Assembly (NCBI GenBank): GCA_963816955.1
Contig: CAWFME010000004.1
Location: 744,001-808,000, forward strand
Source: DATFQI01 sp963816955
Lineage (GTDB): Bacteria > Actinomycetota > Thermoleophilia > Solirubrobacterales > Solirubrobacteraceae
Direction: 5' to 3'
DNA: 64,000 bases
In this document: in pieces, positions 60,435 through 64,000 of the stretch
Layout of the letters: each line of letters starts with the position of its first letter
How positions within the stretch are numbered: position 1 is the first letter of the stretch
Notes under the pieces: model-generated
What the model was told of the DNA's origin: nothing
The model's database searches: none
What the model saw: only the letters and a program-made list of their open reading frames with translations
Position numbers and translations under genes: made by a program

Positions 60435-60706
60435 TGGCCCGCTGCGAGCACCTCGACCAGGTCGCGTTCGTCGAGCCGCCGGAGGAGATCGCCGGCTGCG
60501 AGGAGTGCCTGAAGGCGGGCGACCGCTGGGTGCACCTGCGGATGTGCCAGACCTGCGGCAAGATCGGCTGCTGCGACTCGTCGCCCAACCGGCACGCGAG
60601 CCGTCACGCCGAGGAGGCCTCGCACCCGATCCTGCGCTCCGTGGAGCCGGGGGAGGAGTGGTCCTGGTGCGTGCTCGACGAGTTGGCCTTCGTGATCAGG
60701 GGGTAG
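60434..60706 (+). CDS. UBP-type zinc finger protein
   Basis: 90 residues: CEHLDQVAFVEPP, GCEECLKAGDRWVHLRMCQTCGKIGCCDSSPNRHASRHAEEASHPILRSVEPGEEWSWCVLDE. The spacing of Cys/His ligands and the HASRHAEEASHPI and W-C-Y/V-D pattern is that of the ZnF-UBP (BUZ) domain known from eukaryotic deubiquitinases, which grips a C-terminal Gly-Gly tail. In bacteria its ligand is unknown. The start overlaps the kinase stop (TGATG), making it the third member of the redox-signalling cluster. Confidence 0.9.
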   Translation: MARCEHLDQVAFVEPPEEIAGCEECLKAGDRWVHLRMCQTCGKIGCCDSSPNRHASRHAEEASHPILRSVEPGEEWSWCVLDELAFVIRG

Positions 60707-60718
60707 GCGTGACGGCAC

Positions 60719-61456
60719 ATGACGCTCACGAAACTCACACACCAGATCCGGTTCCCGAGCGACTCCGGCACGGAGCTCAGCCAGGACCAGGAGTGGTGCG
60801 AGGTCCTGCTCGACGGTGAGTGGACGCGGATCCGCTTCCACGACTACGCCGCCATCTACTCCGTCCCCGGGCTCTACGAGCACCTGTTCTACGTGCGGCT
60901 GCGCTGCCAGTCGCCCGCGGTCGTCGCCGAGCTGCTGGCCGGCGCGGTGGAGGAGGCCGGCGACGATCCGTCGCGGCTGCACGTGCTCGACCTCGGCGCG
61001 GGCAACGGGATGGTCGGCGAGGCGCTGCGCGAGCACGGCTTCGAGGACGTCACCGGCGTCGACATCAGCCCCGAGGCGGGCGAGGCGGTCGAGCGCGACC
61101 GTCCCGGCGTCTACGCGGACTACTTCGTCTGCGACCTGCTCGATCCGCCGGCCGAGCTCGCGGAGGCGCGCTTCAGCGCGCTGACCTCCGTCGCCGCGCT
61201 CGGCTTCGGCGACGTGCCGCCGGCGGTCTTCCGCGCGGCCTTCGACCGCGTCACGGACGGCGGCTGGGTCGCCTTCACGATCAAGGAGGACTTCCTCGAC
61301 GGCGAGGACGAGAGCGGCTTCGCCGGCCTGATCTCGGGCCTGCTGAGCGACGGCGCGATCGAGGAGCGCGCCCGGCGCCGCTACCGGCACCGGCTGGACG
61401 TCGCCGGCGCCCCGATCTACTACGTGGCGATCGCCGGCGTCAGGCGATCGAGATGA
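60719..61456 (+). CDS. Class I SAM-dependent methyltransferase
   Basis: 245 residues. Motif I LHVLDLGAGNGMVGEALREHGFEDVTGVDIS, then FVCDLLDPPAELAEARFSALTSVAALGFGDVPPAVFRAAFDRVTDGGWVAFTIKEDFLDG. The N-terminus (YSVPGLYEHLFYVRLRCQSPAVVAELL) is an extra helical cap. It resembles Williams-Beuren/WBSCR27-like methyltransferases. Substrate unknown. It follows the UBP gene by 12 bp and overlaps the convergent greA by 17 bp. Confidence 0.85.
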   Translation: MTLTKLTHQIRFPSDSGTELSQDQEWCEVLLDGEWTRIRFHDYAAIYSVPGLYEHLFYVRLRCQSPAVVAELLAGAVEEAGDDPSRLHVLDLGAGNGMVGEALREHGFEDVTGVDISPEAGEAVERDRPGVYADYFVCDLLDPPAELAEARFSALTSVAALGFGDVPPAVFRAAFDRVTDGGWVAFTIKEDFLDGEDESGFAGLISGLLSDGAIEERARRRYRHRLDVAGAPIYYVAIAGVRRSR

Positions 61457-61919
61457 CCTCGAGCTTCCGCGTGCCCTTGGGCGTGCGGATCTCGACGACG
61501 TCGCCGGTGCGGGCTCCGACGAGCGCCTGCGCCACCGGGGACTCCACGCTCAGGCGCCCGGCGGCGGCGTCCGCGTCGACCGCCGACACCAGCGTGTAGG
61601 TCGTCCGCTTGCCGCTGTCGCGGTCGGCGAGCTCGACCTCGGAGCCGAAGGCGACCGCGTCCCCGCCGGTCTCGGCCTCGACGACCTGCGCGCGGGCGAG
61701 CTGGTCGCGCAGCCGCAGGATCCGGGTCTCCAGGATCGCCTGGGCGTCCTTGGCGTCGTGGTACTCGGCGTTCTCCTTGAGGTCGCCGAGCTCGCGCGCC
61801 GCCTTGATGCGCTCGGCCATCTCTTCGCGCGCCGACCCCTCGAGCTCCGCGATGTCCTGCTGGAGCTTCTCGTAGTCGGCCCGCGTCATCAGGAGGTCGT
61901 CGCCTCCCACGCCGCTCAC
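61440..61919 (-). CDS. greA: Transcription elongation factor GreA
   Basis: 159 residues. N-terminal coiled coil with the acidic tip: LMTRADYEKLQQDIAELEGSAREEMAERIKAARELGDLKENAEYHDAKDAQAILETRILRLRDQLARAQVV, the tip residues being in GDLKENAEYHDAK. The C-terminal FKBP-like domain has VAFGSEVELADRDSGKRTTYTLV, SVESPVAQALVGARTGDVVEIRTPKG. Rescues backtracked RNA polymerase by stimulating transcript cleavage. GTG 61919 overlaps the upstream stop (GTGA); ATG 61889 is an alternative. Confidence 0.95.
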   Translation of the reverse strand: MSGVGGDDLLMTRADYEKLQQDIAELEGSAREEMAERIKAARELGDLKENAEYHDAKDAQAILETRILRLRDQLARAQVVEAETGGDAVAFGSEVELADRDSGKRTTYTLVSAVDADAAAGRLSVESPVAQALVGARTGDVVEIRTPKGTRKLEVISIA

Positions 61920-62287
61920 TCCTCCTCGTCGCCGTCGCCCGTCAGCTGCTCGAGCAGCTCGAGCGCGGCGACCTGGGCGGGCGTCGCCGCGATCTCACCG
62001 CCGCCGAGGTCCTGCATCTCGGGCCAGAACGTCGCGTGCACGGTGACCTCCTCGCCGCCCGCGTCCTCGAGGACGATCGTGGCGCGGCCGTGGCCGGGGT
62101 CGGCGGGGTCGGAACCGGCCGCGCTGCGTGCGGCGGTCAGGACGGTGATGGCCAGCTCGCGCCAGTGCCCGAGGGCGTCCTCGCGCTCCGCGTCGGACAT
62201 CTGCTCGAGGTGGTGGCGGTTGCGCTCCGCGAGGGCGGCGACCGCAGCCTCGACGGCGGGCCCGGCCAGCAGGTCGTCGGGTTCCAT
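61916..62287 (-). CDS. Hypothetical protein upstream of greA
   Basis: 123 residues: LLAGPAVEAAVAALAERNRHHLEQMSDAEREDALGHWRELAITVLTAA then a beta-rich stretch RATIVLEDAGGEEVTVHATFWPEMQDLGG and an acidic end. No signal peptide or membrane helix. No domain recognised. It is translationally coupled to greA by a GTGA overlap and starts at ATG 62287, 52 bp from the divergent MFS gene. Confidence 0.75.
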   Translation of the reverse strand: MEPDDLLAGPAVEAAVAALAERNRHHLEQMSDAEREDALGHWRELAITVLTAARSAAGSDPADPGHGRATIVLEDAGGEEVTVHATFWPEMQDLGGGEIAATPAQVAALELLEQLTGDGDEEE

Positions 62288-62339
62288 GCGGTCCAGGGTA
62301 CGTCGACCGCCGGGGCGGCGCGTGTAGCGTGCTGCCGGG

Positions 62340-63548
62340 ATGAGCGCCGCCGGCATCGATTCGCGCCGCGCGTGGGGCGTCGTCGGAGCTGCGTTCGCCG
62401 CGATGTTCGCGGCGTTCGGGATCGCCTATTCCTACGGAGCGTTCCTCGAGGAGCTGCGCGCGGACTTCGGCGCCGGCCGGGCGCTGGGCGCGGTGTTCTT
62501 CTCGCTCACCTCGCTGCTGTACTTCGGCCTCGGATCGCTGAGCGGGGCCGCCATGGACCGCTGGGGCCCGCGTCGCGTGCTGTTCGCGGGCGCGGCCGCG
62601 TTCGGGATCGGGCTGGTGGCGACGGCCCGCGCCGGATCGCTGCCCGTCGCGCTCGCCGCCTACGGGCTGGGGGTCGGGATCGGCGTGGCGTGCGCGTACG
62701 TGCCGATGGTCGCGCTGGTCGGCGGGTGGTTCGAGGCCCGCCGCACGCTCGCGCTCGGCGTGGCGGTCGCCGGCATCGGCCTCGGCACGCTGACGGTCCC
62801 GCCCGCCACGGCCGCGCTGATCGAGTCCGCGGGCTGGCGCGACGCCTACCTCGTGCAGGGGCTGGCGGGCGCTGCGGTGCTCGCCGTCTGCGCGCTGTTC
62901 GTGGCGCCCGCGCCGCCGGCCCCGGCCGGCAGCGGCGCGCGTGTGCGGGACGCGACCCGCGACCACAGCTACCGCTGGATCTACGTCTCGGCCGTGCTCG
63001 TGTCGGTGGCGCTGTTCGTGCCCTTCGTGCATCTGCCCGCCTACGCGCAGGAGCGCGGCATCGACCCGGTCCCGGCGGCGGGGCTGATCGGCGCGATCGG
63101 CGTGGCGAGCGTGGTCGGCCGGCTCGCGCTCGGCGCGCTCGCCGGGGCCGCGGGCCTGCTGCGGGTGTTCCAGGGCTGCTACGCGGCGATGGCGCTGAGC
63201 TTCGGCCTCTGGGCGGTGGCGGGTGGCTCGTACGCGGTGATGCTCGCCTTCGCCGCCCTGCTCGGGGTCGGCTACGGCGGTTTCGTGGCGCTCGCGCCGG
63301 CCGTCGTGGCCGCCCGCTTCGGCGTGGCCAACCTCGGTGCCCTGCTCGGGGTGCTCTACACCGGGCCCGGCCTCGGCTCGGCGGTCGGGCCGCCGCTCGC
63401 GGGCGCGGTCGTCGACGCCGCGGGCTACGGGCCGGCGATCGCGGGCTCGCTGATCGTCGGGCTGGCGTCGTTCGCGGCGGTGCTGCGCGTGCGGCTGGCG
63501 CCGCTCGTGCGGACGGGCGATCGAGCCGGTACAGTCCCGGCACGATGA
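62340..63548 (+). CDS. MFS transporter (OFA/monocarboxylate type)
   Basis: 402 residues, 12 predicted helices. AWGVVGAAFAAMFAAFGIAYSYGAFLEELRADFGAGRALGAVFFSLTSLLYFGLGSLSGAAMDRWGPRRVLFAG is the characteristic start of oxalate:formate antiporter/monocarboxylate carriers; GGWFEARRTLALGVAVAGIGLGTLTVPP and a central loop before YRWIYVSAVLVSVALFVPFVHLPAYAQERG follow. Likely imports or exchanges a small carboxylate. Its TGA overlaps the ATG of the candidate leader peptide. Confidence 0.9.
   Translation: MSAAGIDSRRAWGVVGAAFAAMFAAFGIAYSYGAFLEELRADFGAGRALGAVFFSLTSLLYFGLGSLSGAAMDRWGPRRVLFAGAAAFGIGLVATARAGSLPVALAAYGLGVGIGVACAYVPMVALVGGWFEARRTLALGVAVAGIGLGTLTVPPATAALIESAGWRDAYLVQGLAGAAVLAVCALFVAPAPPAPAGSGARVRDATRDHSYRWIYVSAVLVSVALFVPFVHLPAYAQERGIDPVPAAGLIGAIGVASVVGRLALGALAGAAGLLRVFQGCYAAMALSFGLWAVAGGSYAVMLAFAALLGVGYGGFVALAPAVVAARFGVANLGALLGVLYTGPGLGSAVGPPLAGAVVDAAGYGPAIAGSLIVGLASFAAVLRVRLAPLVRTGDRAGTVPAR
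63530..63535 (+). promoter_or_regulatory. Possible -10 hexamer for leaderless leader-peptide transcript
   Basis: TACAGT, 9 nt before the leader ATG at 63545, inside the end of the MFS gene. Spacing would put the transcription start at or near the ATG. The -35 match is weak. Confidence 0.35.
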
Positions 63549-63604
63549 CGCGCTCCGGCACCAGCATCTCCTGCGCGATCATCGTCATTGCCACCTCGGC
63601 CTGA
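63545..63604 (+). CDS. Candidate branched-chain amino acid leader peptide (attenuator)
   Basis: A 19-codon frame: MTRSGTSISCAIIVIATSA. Codons 12-15 are Ile-Ile-Val-Ile, the run expected of ilv leader peptides. Its stop lies inside the 5' arm of a hairpin (63598-63626), and the next gene downstream is an IlvM-like ACT protein. Comparable short leaders precede ilvB operons of actinobacteria. No ribosome site is evident, consistent with leaderless translation. The ATG overlaps the MFS stop. Assignment is inference from position and sequence. Confidence 0.6.
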   Translation: MTRSGTSISCAIIVIATSA

Positions 63605-63626
63605 GCGCTCACGCGCGCTTCAGGCC
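63598..63626 (+). promoter_or_regulatory. Leader hairpin overlapping the leader-peptide stop codon
   Basis: GGCCTGA ... TCAGGCC (7 bp) with an inner GCGC/GCGC. The leader TGA at 63602-63604 lies in the 5' arm, so ribosome position would decide folding, the logic of transcription attenuation. Confidence 0.5.
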
Positions 63627-63672
63627 ACGACTGGTCCCTCCGGGGCCGGGCGCGGTGGCGACCGGACCTGGA

Positions 63673-63689
63673 GTGACCGGAAAGGTCAC
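63673..63689 (+). promoter_or_regulatory. Hairpin enclosing the ribosome binding site of the ACT gene
   Basis: GTGACC, loop GGAAA, GGTCAC: perfect 6-bp stem. The Shine-Dalgarno-like GGAAAGG lies in the loop and 3' arm, 4 nt before the ATG at 63694, so translation may also be gated. Confidence 0.5.
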
Positions 63690-63693
63690 ATTC

Positions 63694-63984
63694 ATGTCCG
63701 CCATCACCGTCGCCCGCACGATTGCTGCTCCGCACGAATCCGCGCGGGCGCGACCACGGCGCTACGCGGTCCGGACGACCGGCTGCGACGACGTGCTCGT
63801 GCGCGCACTCGCGCTGCTGCGCCGCCGCGGCTGCCGGATCGTCGCCGTCGACTTCCACGAGGCCGACCGCCACGGGCCGGGCCGCTTCGACGTCTGCGTC
63901 GACGCGCCGCCGCGCACCGAGCACCGGATCGAGGCGTGGCTGTCCGCGCTCGTCGACGTGGTGGAGGTGCGTTCGTCACAATGA
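63694..63984 (+). CDS. ACT-domain protein, IlvM-like acetolactate synthase small subunit
   Basis: 96 residues. After a 25-residue lead, the ACT fold runs RYAVRTTGCDDVLVRALALLRRRGCRIVAVDFHEADRHGPGRFDVCVDAPPRTEHRIEAWLSALVDVVEV. The order beta-alpha-beta-beta-alpha-beta, the RRRGCRI turn and the ending LVDVVEV match Escherichia IlvM (RHRGFHV ... LVDVAHV). Such subunits activate acetolactate synthase and can mediate feedback by branched-chain amino acids. It follows the candidate leader peptide and hairpins; the catalytic subunit would lie beyond the window. It could instead be another ACT regulator. Confidence 0.65.
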   Translation: MSAITVARTIAAPHESARARPRRYAVRTTGCDDVLVRALALLRRRGCRIVAVDFHEADRHGPGRFDVCVDAPPRTEHRIEAWLSALVDVVEVRSSQ

Positions 63985-64000
63985 ACGTCGGATGGCGGCT

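Overview
The window is very GC-rich, with short intergenic gaps, many ATGA/GTGA/TTGA stop-start overlaps, frequent GTG starts and actinobacterial families: SARP/BTAD regulators, ECF sigma factors with zf-HC2 or propeller anti-sigmas, RsbW/SpoIIE/STAS partner-switching proteins, a LigD polymerase domain and AAC(2')-like acetyltransferase. Gene style and content suggest a chromosome of the Thermoleophilia/Solirubrobacterales type (Conexibacter, Solirubrobacter, Patulibacter-like). That placement is inference from gene content only. I see no tRNA, rRNA, CRISPR array, prophage or insertion sequence.

Layout. 1-3.2 kb: a BMP-type ligand-binding protein running in from the left edge, facing a BTAD regulator fused to a beta-propeller, then a small anchored exported protein. 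3.3-9.4 kb: a tightly overlapped minus-strand operon (GH15 glucosidase/trehalase, a lipoamide-dehydrogenase-like flavoprotein, a doubled DUF336/GlcG protein, a jelly-roll/SMP-30 lactonase fusion, a redoxin). 9.4-14.05 kb: an ECF sigma operon embedded in sugar/lactone genes (aldose 1-epimerase, SMP-30, ECF sigma, two zf-HC2 anti-sigma-like proteins, secreted propeller). Four start regions here share a TGTAACG box at matching spacing, so the sigma factor probably runs a local sugar-lactone regulon that includes the operon to its left. 14-19 kb: a 1051-residue AfsR/MalT-like BTAD-AAA-TPR regulator divergent from an MFS exporter, with a tandem direct repeat between them, then a cupin.

20.3-27.8 kb: an ECF sigma with a CU044_5270-like partner, LysR regulator, flavin monooxygenase, SDR, GlgX debranching enzyme and STAS protein. 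Nearly all are broken by single-base shifts, almost all explained by one EXTRA base. This looks like a poorly polished stretch of assembly rather than six independent pseudogenes. One further shift lies in the GH15 gene at about 9.05 kb.

28-35.9 kb: PAAR-like protein, thioredoxin-like protein with a CxxW site, lipoproteins, an ECF sigma/TolB-like anti-sigma pair, a zinc metallopeptidase, a methyltransferase, and two gene wrecks (alpha/beta hydrolase, membrane permease). 35.9-42 kb: sigma factor, ArsR-like and MarR regulators, an orphan LivM permease, STAS, extradiol-type VOC protein and glutamine-dependent NAD synthetase. 42-46.5 kb: secreted LVIVD propeller and a CYTH / CHAD / ParA cluster. 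46.7-56.6 kb: Rieske-flavoprotein, LigD polymerase, GAF-RsbW kinase, MBL-like protein, VOC protein, 1-Cys peroxiredoxin, SpoIIE phosphatase followed in frame by a stranded OmpR winged helix, a triple-repeat secreted Cys protein, MBL-rhodanese, AAC(2')-like enzyme.

56.8-64 kb: a sulfite-oxidase-fold protein, a receiver/thioredoxin-reductase fusion with its cNMP-sensor histidine kinase and a UBP zinc finger, a methyltransferase, GreA, an MFS transporter, and, at the right edge, a probable branched-chain amino acid leader peptide with hairpins ahead of an IlvM-like ACT protein. Strongest candidates for new biology: the TGTAACG ECF regulon, the leader-peptide attenuator, the receiver-flavoprotein/kinase/UBP cluster, and the palindromic repeat pair at 51.3 and 55.9 kb.
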